Positions 39,146 to 49,431 of a stretch of 64,000 nucleotides of DNA are shown here, piece by piece. Within the stretch, counting starts at the first letter, position 1. Each line of letters opens with the position of its first letter. This DNA is from Rhizobiaceae bacterium (GTDB taxonomy: Bacteria > Pseudomonadota > Alphaproteobacteria > Rhizobiales > Rhizobiaceae): positions 186,001 through 250,000 of the forward strand of contig JAHBYU010000002.1 in assembly GCA_019635775.1 (NCBI GenBank), given 5' to 3'. The translations under genes and the position numbers were made by a program. The notes under the pieces were generated by a model that did no database searches, was not told the DNA's origin, and saw nothing but the letters and a program-made list of their open reading frames with translations.

Positions 39146-39172
39146 AAAGGCGGGGTCGACCCCCGCCTTCAG
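39146..39172 (-). terminator. Rho-independent terminator downstream of the cold-shock gene
   Basis: GGCGGGG and CCCCGCC flank a short TCGA-centred loop. On the minus strand the stem is followed by TTTTTCATTT. It terminates minus-strand transcription from the csp gene about 160 bases after its stop. Confidence 0.75.
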
Positions 39173-39328
39173 CTTCCAAGGAGACTGACCGCAACCATCC
39201 CGATACGGAGCCGCAGCAATCTGCTGCTTGGCTTCCCGGACCGTTTCGGCCTCGCGCGCCACTGGCGCAGCCATCAGTACATCTGTGACTTGCCGCGCTC
39301 TCCGGTATGCCGGGAGCGCGCGGACAGG

Positions 39329-39541
39329 TCAGCCTGCCTTGGAGAGAGATCCAGCAGCGGACTTGCCGGTACGGCGGTCCTGCTCGATCTCGAAATTGAT
39401 TTTCTGGCCTTCGGTGAGGCTCTGCATCCCGGCACGTTCGACAGCGGAGATGTGGACGAAAACGTCCGGTCCGCCGGCGTCCGGCTGAATGAACCCGTAA
39501 CCTTTGGTGGCGTTGAACCACTTAACGGTTCCAGATGCCAT
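39329..39541 (-). CDS. Cold-shock domain protein (CspA family)
   Basis: Encodes 70 residues. The single OB fold shows RNP1 KGYGFI and RNP2 VFVHI, starting [20 protein letters not shown]. Such proteins bind single-stranded RNA and DNA and melt RNA secondary structure. GAGGAA precedes the start. The 157-base 3' region between its stop and the terminator contains a CGCTCTCCGG/CCGGGAGCG stem but no second gene that I can support. The 185 bases upstream probably form its leader and promoter. Confidence 0.95.
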   Translation of the reverse strand: MASGTVKWFNATKGYGFIQPDAGGPDVFVHISAVERAGMQSLTEGQKINFEIEQDRRTGKSAAGSLSKAG

Positions 39542-39726
39542 GTGTATTCCTCGTGTTTGCGACGTTGTAGCTCTGCAGGGAAATTGCCCCGCCGTTTAGT
39601 ATCGAGATTTTGGAGATAGACGTCAGCAAACGCGGTTCGCGTGGCCGCTGGATCGATCGGCCGAAAATTTCAACACACTGCATATAGGCAGAGTTGGTGT
39701 AAAACGCAAGACCTTGTAATGCATCG

Positions 39727-40626
39727 TCATTTCTCTTTGAGCTTCACGCCGTTGAGGTCCGCCACGACATCGGAAAGCATCGGAACAAAGTCGTCTGCCC
39801 TGCCGGCGCCGGCTGCAAGAGCGAAGGAATTGCGGACAGCAGCCCCCATCGGATTGGCCGTCTGGGCGGCGTTTGCGTATCCCGAAAGATATGTCAGGTC
39901 CTTGAGCGCGTTGGATATCGTGAAGCGATGGGCGTCGCGATCGCGCTCCAGTACATACTTGAAAAAGGTTTGGTAGAACCCGCAGTCCATGCGGCCGCCC
40001 CGGATCACGCTGTCGAAAACCTGCGGGGTCAGACCGGCCTTTGCGCCGAGCATTAGCGCTTCCGAATAGAGCGCGGCGTAGCCCAGCGAGACGAAATTGT
40101 TGAGCAGCTTCATGGTATGTCCGCTGCCGACGGGTCCTGTCCGTACGATCCTGCCGGCGAATTTTTCGAGCACCGGGCGGATGCGCTCAAATACGGCATC
40201 GTCGCCGCCGGCCATGACGTCGAGTTTTCCGGCTTCCGCATCCTTGGGCGTCCGCGAAAGCGGCGCATCGACCAGCGTAATGCCAAGCGGCGCGAGCGTT
40301 TCCGCCAACTTGACGGTGGAGGAGGGGTCCGATGTCGAGCAGTCGACGACGATCAGCTTCACACCGGATGATGCAATACCGCCTTGACCGGTCAGGATCG
40401 ATTCCACCTGTGGGCTGCCGGTCACGCACAGCACGATTATGTCGGAGGCGGCGGCCAGTTCGTGCAAGGTTGGTACCTCGGTTGCGCCGCGCTTTTTCAG
40501 ATCTTCCACGGGCTCCCGATTGCGGTTCGCGATGATTGTCAGCGGATGACCTTTCTCGACAATGTTCTTGGCCATGCCATGGCCCATCATCCCCAGACCC
40601 ACGAAACCAATGCGCTCCAATGCCAT
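39727..40626 (-). CDS. NAD(P)-dependent beta-hydroxyacid dehydrogenase (HIBADH family)
   Basis: Encodes 299 residues. The Rossmann motif GFVGLGMMGHGMAKN opens the protein; the substrate-binding block DAPLSRTPKDAEAGKLDVMAGG and the catalytic lysine in GPVGSGHTMKLLNN follow. The family includes 3-hydroxyisobutyrate, tartronate-semialdehyde and succinic-semialdehyde reductases; SRTPKDA instead of the common SGG-x-x-GA suggests a less usual substrate. It stands alone on the minus strand. Confidence 0.85.
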   Translation of the reverse strand: MALERIGFVGLGMMGHGMAKNIVEKGHPLTIIANRNREPVEDLKKRGATEVPTLHELAAASDIIVLCVTGSPQVESILTGQGGIASSGVKLIVVDCSTSDPSSTVKLAETLAPLGITLVDAPLSRTPKDAEAGKLDVMAGGDDAVFERIRPVLEKFAGRIVRTGPVGSGHTMKLLNNFVSLGYAALYSEALMLGAKAGLTPQVFDSVIRGGRMDCGFYQTFFKYVLERDRDAHRFTISNALKDLTYLSGYANAAQTANPMGAAVRNSFALAAGAGRADDFVPMLSDVVADLNGVKLKEK

Positions 40627-40749
40627 CTTTCTCTCCCTGAACGTAGTACGCGACCTTATGCGGTTTGAGGTAGTTCGTCACGGTCTGGACAAGAATGATG
40701 CGAGGTCTAATTTGGTTTGGAACTGTTTCCTGCCGGAAGGAGGCAATCC

Positions 40750-41076
40750 ATGAAAAAGATGATTGTTGCAGCAGCGGCGCTTGCCTTGCTGGCCACTGAG
40801 GCGCAAGCGATTTCCAGATACAACTCGACTTCAATGACCTGCGACCGGATCAAGGCGACGGTTCGTGCTGAAGGCGCAGTAATCCTGCGCTGGAAAAGCA
40901 AGAACGGCATTCAGCGTTATGGCCGTTTCGTGGCCGACGGACGCTTCTGCAGCTGGAGCGAGCGCGCGGAGATCTCCTATGTACCTGCCAAGGACAGGCG
41001 ATCCTGTGCGGTCAGGGAGTGCAAGTACTACGATCCTTACGACGACTTCATCTGGCAGCGTCCCGGGTGGCGCTGA
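40750..41076 (+). CDS. Exported small Cys-containing hypothetical protein
   Basis: Encodes 108 residues. A signal peptide (MKKMIVAAAALALLATEAQA) is cleaved near residue 20. The mature protein has four cysteines (MTCDRIK, RFCSW, SCAVREC), likely two disulfides in the periplasm, and ends in an aromatic, acidic tail. GGAGG precedes ATG 40750. I recognise it only as a conserved rhizobial-type exported protein; function unknown. Confidence 0.75.
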   Translation: MKKMIVAAAALALLATEAQAISRYNSTSMTCDRIKATVRAEGAVILRWKSKNGIQRYGRFVADGRFCSWSERAEISYVPAKDRRSCAVRECKYYDPYDDFIWQRPGWR

Positions 41077-41095
41077 TCCAGCTCAACGCCGTCGA

Positions 41096-41662
41096 TCAAA
41101 ACGCGAAGGACTGTTGCGGTGTGGGCGCGGGTCCCACGCGTACACCCTCCAGCGCCAGCATCCTCTCCTTGGTGGTCGATCCTCCCGGAGCTGAAAAGCC
41201 CCCGATCTTGCCGCCAGCCGCCAGGATGCGATGGCAGGGAACGACCAGGGGTACAGGATTTGCGCCAAGCGCCTGTCCGGTTTCGCGCGGCAGGCCTGGA
41301 TGACCCGCGCGTTTGGCCAGTTCGCCGTAGGTCGTAACTTCTCCGAACGCGAGCTTACGCGCCGCCTCGTAAATGGCGAGCCGAAAATCGTCTACGCCCG
41401 CCAGGTCGACCGGCACTTCGGAGAAGTTGATCTTTTCCCCTTGTGCATAGGCCCGGATGTCGTGCAGCAGCGCTTCCACCCACATCGGAAGCGCGTCCCG
41501 GTGTCCTGCGGCCCCTGATCTTTCAAGCAGGCGTTCAATTGCCCCACGGTCGTTCTGGAATAGGCAAAGGCGTGCAAGGCCCTTGGAACTCCAGGCAATT
41601 CCGATGAAGCCCAGATCGGTGTGGAAGACCAGCGACGACATGTTTTCATGCTGACGGGACAT
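41096..41662 (-). CDS. ogt: Methylated-DNA-protein-cysteine methyltransferase
   Basis: Encodes 188 residues in the chosen form. The suicide cysteine is in VPCHRILAAGGKIGGFSAPGG, preceded by the helix-turn-helix region FGEVTTYGELAKRAG. It transfers the alkyl group from O6-alkylguanine to itself. The Ada regulatory domain is absent, so it is the Ogt type. The start is uncertain: in-frame ATGs occur at 41662 and 41641 and further upstream, none with a strong ribosome site; the region overlaps the divergent lytic transglycosylase start region only if the longest form is used. Confidence 0.85.
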   Translation of the reverse strand: MSRQHENMSSLVFHTDLGFIGIAWSSKGLARLCLFQNDRGAIERLLERSGAAGHRDALPMWVEALLHDIRAYAQGEKINFSEVPVDLAGVDDFRLAIYEAARKLAFGEVTTYGELAKRAGHPGLPRETGQALGANPVPLVVPCHRILAAGGKIGGFSAPGGSTTKERMLALEGVRVGPAPTPQQSFAF

Positions 41663-41775
41663 GGAGAAGATCCGGTACAAACCGCGAACATAGTGGCATG
41701 TTCGCGAGCCGCTTGCCACCCGAAACATGCTCTCGCTGCGGGTTGCCCACCCGGGGAGGGTGGTGTAAGCCCAAG

Positions 41776-42621
41776 ATGAGCGGGCCACGAAACAACACTG
41801 AGCGTTCCGATTTGCCGACAGCTAAAAGCGGCGTTCTGACAGGGCTGGTGCTATGTGCCGGATTTCTTGCGGGGTGTTCAACGACCCGGCTGCAGGTTCC
41901 GTCCGATATCGTGCCGCTGTCCGATCCCAAGGTGTTCTCCGCAAACGAAGCGTTAGCATCCGGCGAACGTTCGGTCGTTCTGCCCGAAACGGTCGCGGTG
42001 GTGCCAAGCTCCTATGCCGGATCGACGCCCGGCGGAGACAGCTACCGCCTCGCATCGCTGCCCGGCCCGGCGAGATCTGTTGGCCCGCAGTCCGACGACG
42101 CCACGGACGATGTCTTCTCGGGCGGCCGCTTTCCAAATGAAAATCCAGCACGGGATGTCTTCCCCGAAGCGCCGGAGCCCGGTATTCCAGACGATCCGGC
42201 GGGCGACATCGTCTGGCAGCCAAAGGGAACACCGCGCGGTGAGGTCGACCGGTTGATTGCCAAATACGCCGCGCACTATGAGGTTCCCGAAAGCCTGGTG
42301 CGGCGGGTCGTCAAGCGCGAAAGCAATTTCAACCCGAAAGCGCGTAACGGTCCTTACTGGGGTCTGATGCAGATATTGCACCAGACTGCCAAGGGCATGG
42401 GCTACGACGGCAACGCCAACGGGCTGCTGGACGCCGAAACCAACCTCAAATACGCGGTGAAATATCTGCGTGGGGCCTATCTGGTCGCCGACGGCAACCA
42501 CGACATGGCGGTGCGATATTATGCGCGCGGTTACTATTATGACGCCAAGCGCCGCGGCTTGCTTGAGGCAACGGGACTCGGCAAGGACAGGAAACGAAAG
42601 CGCTCCAACCAGAGCGCCTGA
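41776..42621 (+). CDS. Lytic transglycosylase lipoprotein (SLT domain)
   Basis: Encodes 281 residues. A lipoprotein signal with lipobox LAGC (GLVLCAGFLAGCST) predicts a lipid-anchored envelope protein. A long Pro/Asp-rich linker precedes the SLT domain at about residues 150-260: the catalytic glutamate is in VVKRESNFNPKARNGPYWGLMQI, followed by NLKYAVKYLRGAY and MAVRYYARGYYY. It would cleave peptidoglycan glycan strands to 1,6-anhydro ends. ATG 41776 gives a proper signal peptide; the longer reading from 41698 does not. Confidence 0.85.
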   Translation: MSGPRNNTERSDLPTAKSGVLTGLVLCAGFLAGCSTTRLQVPSDIVPLSDPKVFSANEALASGERSVVLPETVAVVPSSYAGSTPGGDSYRLASLPGPARSVGPQSDDATDDVFSGGRFPNENPARDVFPEAPEPGIPDDPAGDIVWQPKGTPRGEVDRLIAKYAAHYEVPESLVRRVVKRESNFNPKARNGPYWGLMQILHQTAKGMGYDGNANGLLDAETNLKYAVKYLRGAYLVADGNHDMAVRYYARGYYYDAKRRGLLEATGLGKDRKRKRSNQSA

Positions 42622-42629
42622 GGCCGCTG

Positions 42630-42962
42630 TCAGATATCAGGCGCGTTGCCTATTCTTTCCTTGAGTTCGAGGGCCCACGCGCGTCCCTCGTCGCCGCCCC
42701 ACAGAAGCCAAGCCACATAGCCCGCCGAGGGGTTGTCGTCATTGCCGAAGTTCTTGGCGCGCTTGTCGACTTCATGCCGAGCGAAAAACGACACCATGCG
42801 CTTTATGGTGTTGGGTGAAAGCGGCGTGCGGCTTTTCAGTTCGCGGGCCCTGGCCCAGCCGATCTCGGTGCCGCCGCGCCCGAATTTCTCGCGCAATGCA
42901 AGTCCTTTGGCGGCGTTGTCCGCGACAATTTTGGGACAACGAAAATCGATCTCATCCTTCAT
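42630..42962 (-). CDS. Conserved hypothetical protein with RHEVDKR / WLLWGGDEGRAWA motif
   Basis: Encodes 110 residues, acidic to neutral and rich in charged helices. Clear motifs are GRGGTEIGWARARELKSRTP, IKRMVSFFARHEVDKR, NPSAGYVAWLLWGGDEG. I recall the same motif as a small domain attached to phage head or protease-like proteins, but there is no other phage gene here. Function unknown. It converges with the lytic transglycosylase, with nine bases between stops. Confidence 0.65.
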   Translation of the reverse strand: MKDEIDFRCPKIVADNAAKGLALREKFGRGGTEIGWARARELKSRTPLSPNTIKRMVSFFARHEVDKRAKNFGNDDNPSAGYVAWLLWGGDEGRAWALELKERIGNAPDI

Positions 42963-42994
42963 GTGGCCTCCCTTCTGTCCTGGGTCTTAAGGCG

Positions 42995-43996
<1,002 letters not shown>

Positions 43997-44071
43997 GGCG
44001 ATCTCCGGCGTTTGATGGAACAGCCGTCGATATAGGGATGCCGCCAGCCGCTCGCAATGAACGGTATGCCG

Positions 44072-45250
44072 CTATACCGCCGCCTTCGAGTCGGAGGGCT
44101 GTTTGTCTTCGATGTCTTCGTTGGGGTTCTGGTTTTCCGCGGACAGGAAGTTGCCGACGTGTCTCCAGCTGTCGAAGTGATCGCAGAAGACTTTGAACAT
44201 CACCAGGAGGGGCACTGCGATGAGCGCCCCGACGAAGCCCCAGAGCCATGACCAGAAGGCAACCGCAATGAAGATGGAAACCGCGTTGATCTCAAGGCGG
44301 CGACCGACAACGAGCGGCGTGACGAACTGCCCTTCGATAATGTTGCATGCAATCACGAAGGTGGGAGCCAGCAGGGCGTAGGACAGTGTGTCGAAGGTGA
44401 TGAGCGAAATGCATGCGACAAGGACGATGGTCACAAACGCGCCGACATAGGGCAGAAAGTTAAGTGCCGCCGCGGCAACGCCCCAGACGGCAGGATTGGG
44501 CATTCCAAGAGCCCAAAGTCCAAGCCCGATCACCGTGCCGAGCCCGAGATTGATGATGGCGACCGTCAGCAGGTAGCGGGATATTTCGCGTTCGACGTCG
44601 TATACAATGCGAAGAGCGCGCTTCTTCTCGCTCATCCTTGCGAATGACTGGACGATCTTCTCATAAAACATCGTTCCGGATGCAAGAAGGAACAGCGAAA
44701 GCACGAAGGTGATTGCGGCCGTCGTCGAACCGGAAAGCAGGTTGCCGGCCGCCTGCGAAATGATCCCGGGCTGGGCCAGAACAACCCGCTGCACGCCGGG
44801 TTCCTGAGCCGTCTCTGTGACCTTCTCCACCTGTTCCGATGCCTGCATGACGCGTTCGAACGGATGCCGGAACTCTGCCAGCCGCTCGCTGATGCGACGG
44901 CCGATCTGGGGTGCGTCGTTCACCAGGTCCGAAACGGGCCCGGACAGGAAATAGCCAGTGCCGGCGATGGCAAGCACGGATAGAACCACCAGCAATGTAG
45001 CCGAGATGCCTTCCGGGATGCCGTGTTTTCGGAGGAAACGAACGATAGGCGTCAGCGTCAAAGCCAGAAGAAAGGCGAGGGTCACAGGCATGACAAAGTC
45101 CCGCCCGAAGTAGAGGGCATAGACCATTGCCAGGAGGAACATGCAGATAAGTAGCCTGCGCATGAGTCGCGTATCCGAACGTATCTTTGCCAGTTCTGCA
45201 TCCGGCTGTTGCGTGGTTGCAGCCGTCTCGGCATTACTGGCTTCGGTCAT
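44072..45250 (-). CDS. AI-2E family transporter (PerM/UPF0118-like)
   Basis: Encodes 392 residues with about eight membrane helices. The pattern of two early helices (RLLICMFLLAMVYALYFG, VMPVTLAFLLALTLTPIVRF), a long periplasmic amphipathic stretch, and the conserved WALGMPNPAVWGVAAAALNFLPYVG and IEGQFVTPLVVGRRLEINAVSI blocks is diagnostic. Members have been linked to autoinducer-2 export or cation/proton antiport; the role here is not evident. The C-terminus ends in a charged tail. Confidence 0.85.
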   Translation of the reverse strand: MTEASNAETAATTQQPDAELAKIRSDTRLMRRLLICMFLLAMVYALYFGRDFVMPVTLAFLLALTLTPIVRFLRKHGIPEGISATLLVVLSVLAIAGTGYFLSGPVSDLVNDAPQIGRRISERLAEFRHPFERVMQASEQVEKVTETAQEPGVQRVVLAQPGIISQAAGNLLSGSTTAAITFVLSLFLLASGTMFYEKIVQSFARMSEKKRALRIVYDVEREISRYLLTVAIINLGLGTVIGLGLWALGMPNPAVWGVAAAALNFLPYVGAFVTIVLVACISLITFDTLSYALLAPTFVIACNIIEGQFVTPLVVGRRLEINAVSIFIAVAFWSWLWGFVGALIAVPLLVMFKVFCDHFDSWRHVGNFLSAENQNPNEDIEDKQPSDSKAAV

Positions 45251-45431
45251 GATCGCCCCTCAGATGCCCATGCGGGCACCAAACAATGCGTGAGCCCGTG
45301 CTAAAGTTCCGCTTTTATCGGCAAATCAGGCTGGCCCATTCAATTTTCATGGGAGAGATGCGTCGAAACGGGTTGAACTCTCGCCTGTGATGCGTATTTA
45401 AGCGGCGCTTGGAATACTTCAGGGACTGACA

Positions 45432-45839
45432 TTGGCTGTATATAGAGAAAAGGATATCTTCGAGCGCCGTAGTGCGGCGAACGAAGCCAAGAAGGCTTTG
45501 CTTGCTCGTTTCAAGGCAAAGCCCGCGGAAGACGATCCGGCGGTGCTTGCGCGCAAGGCCGAGCGGCAGCGGATCCTCGAGGAGCGCGAGAAGCGCAACA
45601 TCGAGAAGGAAAGGCTGAAGCAGGAGCGTCTGGCACGCGAGGCGGCTGAGCGCGCCGCGCGCGAAGCTGCCGAGGAGGCTGCAAGGCTTGAAGCTGAAGC
45701 CCGTGCTGCCGAAGAGGCGAAAATCCGCGAGGCCGAAGAAAACGAGCGTATCGCCCGCCTGCTGGCGGACGAGGCGGAGCGCAAGGCAAAGCGCGATGCG
45801 CGCTATGCTGCCCGCAAGGCAAGGGCCGGTCGGCACTGA
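45432..45839 (+). CDS. DUF6481 family highly charged coiled-coil protein
   Basis: Encodes 135 residues, almost entirely Ala/Glu/Lys/Arg. After AVYREKDIFERRSAANEAKK it forms one long predicted helix or coiled coil with alternating AAREAAEEAA and RKAERQRILEEREKR blocks. The composition and N-terminus match DUF6481, common in rhizobia; function unknown. The start is TTG 45432, preceded by GGGA. A GGTCGGC/GCCGACC stem spans the stop codon and may help terminate transcription. Confidence 0.75.
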   Translation: MAVYREKDIFERRSAANEAKKALLARFKAKPAEDDPAVLARKAERQRILEEREKRNIEKERLKQERLAREAAERAAREAAEEAARLEAEARAAEEAKIREAEENERIARLLADEAERKAKRDARYAARKARAGRH

Positions 45840-45894
45840 GCCGACCGGAAGACTTTCGGACTATATGACTGGATGAGCGACCGTCGGCAGGCGG

Positions 45895-46020
45895 TCACTT
45901 GTCCTTTTGGCGTGTGGCCGCTACGGGAGCCGCCTTGAGCGCCGGGGCTGCCACGGGCTTCTTGGCCTCCTTCTTCGGCTTGCGAACTTCCTTCTTCGCC
46001 TTCATCTGACCTTTGGCCAT
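45895..46020 (-). CDS. Lys/Ala-rich microprotein (41 aa)
   Basis: MAKGQMKAKKEVRKPKKEAK leads to a Pro/Ala-rich tail ending in TRQKDK. A third of the residues are basic, with no hydrophobic core, so it is probably disordered and could bind nucleic acid or ribosomes. GGAGCG five bases before ATG 46020 supports translation; a longer reading to 46218 lacks a ribosome site. It recalls the other basic microprotein at 14802-14945 but is not obviously homologous. Confidence 0.6.
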   Translation of the reverse strand: MAKGQMKAKKEVRKPKKEAKKPVAAPALKAAPVAATRQKDK

Positions 46021-46137
46021 GATTCGCTCCTGCAATTGAGGGACGGCGGAGTGAACCAAGTCTCCAGTTGAACGGCAAGTGGCAGTTGCTTCTCGACGCC
46101 TCTGCGTTCTACGCTTCTTGGAACCGAGGAGGGGTGT

Positions 46138-46542
46138 ATGAAGATCGATGGTGGTTGCCACTGCGGCGCAATTCGCTACGAAGCCGACATTGACCCCGAG
46201 ATGGTCAGCATCTGCCATTGCACGGATTGCCAGACGCTTTCCGGGACTGCGTTTCGGGTTGTCGTCTTCGCGCCGGCCGACAAGTTCAGCCTCACGCGAG
46301 GCGAGCCAAAAATTTATGTAAAGGTTGCCGAAAGTGGAAATCGACGCGCGCAGGCCTTCTGTGCCGAATGCGGCTCACCGATCTACGCGACGTCTGCCGA
46401 CGAAAAGCCGACTGCCTACGGACTGCGTGTCGGCACTGTGACCCAGCGCGACCAACTGCCGCCGAAGCGCCAGATATGGCACAGGTCTGCGGTGGCGTGG
46501 CTGCCTGAGATGGATGGTTTGGTTACAAAGGAAACGACGTAA
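46138..46542 (+). CDS. GFA family protein
   Basis: Encodes 134 residues. Zinc-binding cysteines occur in GGCHCGAIRYEAD, ICHCTDCQTLSG and FCAECGSPIYA, the complete GFA set. It is shorter than the member at 17261 and belongs to another subgroup. GGAGGGG precedes ATG 46138. Real substrate unknown. It converges with rmuC, with 24 bases between stops. Confidence 0.85.
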   Translation: MKIDGGCHCGAIRYEADIDPEMVSICHCTDCQTLSGTAFRVVVFAPADKFSLTRGEPKIYVKVAESGNRRAQAFCAECGSPIYATSADEKPTAYGLRVGTVTQRDQLPPKRQIWHRSAVAWLPEMDGLVTKETT

Positions 46543-46566
46543 CGCGCGTGCACTGACGTGTGGGCT

Positions 46567-47817
46567 TCAGGCCCCGTCGTCGACCACCCGAAGCCGCAAC
46601 TGACCGCTTTTGCTGCCCACCGACGCGCTTTCGTTTGCGGCTGGCAGGGACCGGGAGGTTTCGCCGGCGCTTTCCGAGTTGAGCTCCAGTGCCTCGATTT
46701 TCTGACCGCGCTTGAGCACCTTCGACGACGATACAAGGATGTCGTCCACGTCCTTGGCCGCCTGCCCGAAATGGCCCTGCAGCTTGCGAACCCTGTCGTC
46801 GAGGCGGTTGACGTCCTCCATCAGCCGCACCACCTCGTCCTGTATGAGATGCGCCTGCTCTCGCATGCGCGCATCCTTCAGGATTGCCTGCACCACCTGG
46901 ATCGAGAGCATCAGCAGCGATGGCGAGACGATGACGACGCGCGCCCGGTGCGCCTTCTGCACGATAGCTTCGAAATTTTCGTGGATCTCGGCGAAGATCG
47001 ACTCCGAGGGCACGAACATGAAAGCCGTGTCCTGCGTCTCTCCCGGAATGAAGTACTTTTCCGCGATCGCCCGGATGTGGACTTCCATGTCGCGCCGGAA
47101 AAGCTGGCCGGCGCGCGCACTGTCCGCCTCGGAACCGGCGTCCCTGATGGAGTTCCACGATTCAAGCGGAAACTTCGCATCAATGACGAGTTTCGGCGCG
47201 TCGTTCGGCATGTGGATGACGCAGTCGGGCCGGTTGCTGTTGGAAAGCTTCCACTGGAACTCATAGCCGCCATGTGGCAGGCCATCCGCGACGATCGCCT
47301 CCATGCGAGCCTGGCCGAATGCGCCGCGCGTCTGCTTGTTTGACAGGATGGCCTGCAACTGGACGACCTGTCCGGCCAGCGACTGGATGTTGTTCTGTGC
47401 GCTGTCGATAACCGCGAGTCGCTCCTGCAGCTTCGCCAGAGAGTCGTGGGTGGACTTCGTCTGCTCGGTCATGGTTTGGCCGATGCGGCCGGTCATCGCA
47501 TCGAGCCGCTGGTTCAGCGACTGGTTCAATTCCGCCTGCCTTGCCCCAAACACCTCTGCGACGGTGCCGAGACGGCCCTGCATTTCCGCCTGCGCCTGCA
47601 CAATGGCGGCCATGCGCGCCTCTGCCTCGCGGGCACGCTCGGCCGCTTCCGTTGCCGCCAGCGTCCTGGCTCGGGACGAACTCCAGAGCGCTATGCCCAG
47701 AGCCATCAGCAAAAGCATAAACAGGACGGCTGCAATGGACAGGGCATGACCCAGCGTGATGCTGGTCGCGCCGAGTGTGGCGATCGGCGAGCAGAGAATC
47801 GCGGCAAGCTGGTCCAT
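46567..47817 (-). CDS. rmuC: DNA recombination protein RmuC
   Basis: Encodes 416 residues. An N-terminal membrane helix (LSIAAVLFMLLLMALGIALW) is followed by a coiled coil (about 50-150) and the RmuC nuclease-like core with GGYEFQWKLSNSNRPDCVIHMP, VIDAKFPLESWNSI and FMFVPSESIFAEIHE; the D-x-n-A-K cluster fits the restriction-like fold. RmuC is thought to limit DNA inversions. Divergent from def. Confidence 0.9.
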   Translation of the reverse strand: MDQLAAILCSPIATLGATSITLGHALSIAAVLFMLLLMALGIALWSSSRARTLAATEAAERAREAEARMAAIVQAQAEMQGRLGTVAEVFGARQAELNQSLNQRLDAMTGRIGQTMTEQTKSTHDSLAKLQERLAVIDSAQNNIQSLAGQVVQLQAILSNKQTRGAFGQARMEAIVADGLPHGGYEFQWKLSNSNRPDCVIHMPNDAPKLVIDAKFPLESWNSIRDAGSEADSARAGQLFRRDMEVHIRAIAEKYFIPGETQDTAFMFVPSESIFAEIHENFEAIVQKAHRARVVIVSPSLLMLSIQVVQAILKDARMREQAHLIQDEVVRLMEDVNRLDDRVRKLQGHFGQAAKDVDDILVSSSKVLKRGQKIEALELNSESAGETSRSLPAANESASVGSKSGQLRLRVVDDGA

Positions 47818-47919
47818 TGCATCACCATAGCCGATTCCCGACTTGATACCAGATCAAAACAAGAACATCCTGTCCCACGGCCTGTTGACGCCTCGCGGGC
47901 GAGGTCTTAGGTGAGGCGC

Positions 47920-48450
47920 ATGTCGATCAAGCCCCTCGTCATCCTTCCGGATCCGGTCCTGCGCCTTGTCTCCAAGCCGGTAGAGCGCGTGGATGCGCCT
48001 TTGCTCAAGCTTGCCGACGACATGCTCGAGACGATGTATGACGCGCCGGGCATCGGCCTTGCCGCCATTCAGGTTGGACAGCCCTTGCGCATGTTGGTCA
48101 TCGACCTTGCCAAGGAGGGTGAGCCGCCAGCGCCGATGGTGATCATCAACCCCGAAATCCTCGACTCCAGCGACGAACGCTCGGTCTATGAGGAGGGATG
48201 CCTGTCCATCCCGGATTACTATGCAGAAGTTGAACGCCCGGCGAAGGTGCGCGTGCGTCATCTCGACCGCGAGGGAAAGCAGCAGGAAATGGAGGCCGAC
48301 GGGTTGCTGGCCACCTGCGTTCAGCACGAGATTGATCACCTCAACGGCGTGCTTTTCATCGATCATATCTCGAAGCTGAAACGTGACATGGTCGTCAAGA
48401 AGTTCAAGAAGATGGCCAAGGACCGTCCGCCGGCCAAGATGGTGGGCTGA
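47920..48450 (+). CDS. def: Peptide deformylase
   Basis: Encodes 176 residues. The three signature motifs are present: [26 protein letters not shown] and [14 protein letters not shown], supplying the Cys and two His metal ligands and the catalytic Glu. It removes the formyl group from nascent proteins. ATG 47920 follows GGTGAGG; a GTG at 47911 is in frame. It starts the def-fmt-GNAT-truA cluster. Confidence 0.95.
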   Translation: MSIKPLVILPDPVLRLVSKPVERVDAPLLKLADDMLETMYDAPGIGLAAIQVGQPLRMLVIDLAKEGEPPAPMVIINPEILDSSDERSVYEEGCLSIPDYYAEVERPAKVRVRHLDREGKQQEMEADGLLATCVQHEIDHLNGVLFIDHISKLKRDMVVKKFKKMAKDRPPAKMVG

Positions 48451-48495
48451 GCCCTCGGTCGGTCAAGCCACAGTCCGATCGCCCGGAAAGCGAAC

Positions 48496-49431
48496 ATGCC
48501 GCTCCGCATCGTCTTCATGGGAACACCCGAATTCTCCGTGCCGACACTCAGCGCCATCGCTGGAGCCGGCCACGAGATCGTGGCCGTCTATACGCAGCCG
48601 CCACGCCCGGCGGGCCGTCGCGGGCTGGAACTGACGCCTTCGCCGGTCCAGCGCGAGGCTGAGCGGCTCGGCCTTGAGGTGCGCACGCCCGGCAGCCTGC
48701 GGGGCGAGGCAGAGCAGGCTGACTTTGCCGCGCTCAACGCGGATGCAGCCGTGGTCGTCGCCTATGGGCTTCTGCTGCCCCCGCCGGTTCTCGCGGCAAC
48801 GCGGCTCGGTGCCTTTAACGGCCATGCCTCGCTGCTGCCGCGCTGGCGCGGAGCGGCACCCATCCAGCGCGCCATCATGGCGGGCGACCGCGAGACAGGC
48901 ATGATGATCATGAAGATGGAGGCCGGGCTCGACACGGGGCCGGTGGCGCTGGTCGAAAAGCTGGTGATAAGCCCGGACGAGACTGCCGGCGACCTTCACA
49001 ACAGGCTGATGTCGGCCGGTGCGGCGCTCATGGTGAAAGCTTTGGATAAACTTGAGGCGGGCACACTTGCACTGACGCCGCAATCCGAAGTTGGCGTAAT
49101 TTACGCCAGAAAGATCGACAAGGCTGAGACGCGCATCGACTGGAGCCTTCCTGCGGACAAGGTGCACAACCACATTCGCGGGCTTTCGCCGTTTCCGGGC
49201 GCATGGTGCGAGACGAGCGTTTACGGGAAGGCCGAAAGACTGAAAGTTCTCCGTTCGACGCTGGCGTCCGGAACGGGCAGGCCCGGCGAGGTGATCGGAG
49301 ACCTGATGACGGTTGCCTGCGGAGAAGGTGCCGTGAGGCTTACGGAGTTGCAGCGGGCCGGGGGCAAGCCGTTGACGGCGGATGAGTTCCTGCGTGGTGC
49401 GAAGATGGAAGAAGGAATGACACTGTCATGA
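48496..49431 (+). CDS. fmt: Methionyl-tRNA formyltransferase
   Basis: Encodes 311 residues. The Rossmann formyltransferase domain starts [17 protein letters not shown]; the catalytic Asn-His-Asp set appears in [20 protein letters not shown] (His) and [12 protein letters not shown] (Asp). The C-terminal OB-like domain holds [16 protein letters not shown] and PFPGAWCE. It makes fMet-tRNA for initiation. GGAAAG precedes ATG 48496; the stop overlaps the following GNAT gene by ATGA. Confidence 0.95.
   Translation: MPLRIVFMGTPEFSVPTLSAIAGAGHEIVAVYTQPPRPAGRRGLELTPSPVQREAERLGLEVRTPGSLRGEAEQADFAALNADAAVVVAYGLLLPPPVLAATRLGAFNGHASLLPRWRGAAPIQRAIMAGDRETGMMIMKMEAGLDTGPVALVEKLVISPDETAGDLHNRLMSAGAALMVKALDKLEAGTLALTPQSEVGVIYARKIDKAETRIDWSLPADKVHNHIRGLSPFPGAWCETSVYGKAERLKVLRSTLASGTGRPGEVIGDLMTVACGEGAVRLTELQRAGGKPLTADEFLRGAKMEEGMTLS

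Noticed and set aside
39172-39328. An rpsU gene downstream of the cold-shock gene, an order seen in some rhizobia
   Set aside because: No S21-like reading frame is present in either direction in this gap.
42630-42962. Prophage remnant
   Set aside because: Only one small gene shows a phage-like motif; flanking genes are housekeeping and no integrase, tail or attachment site is visible.
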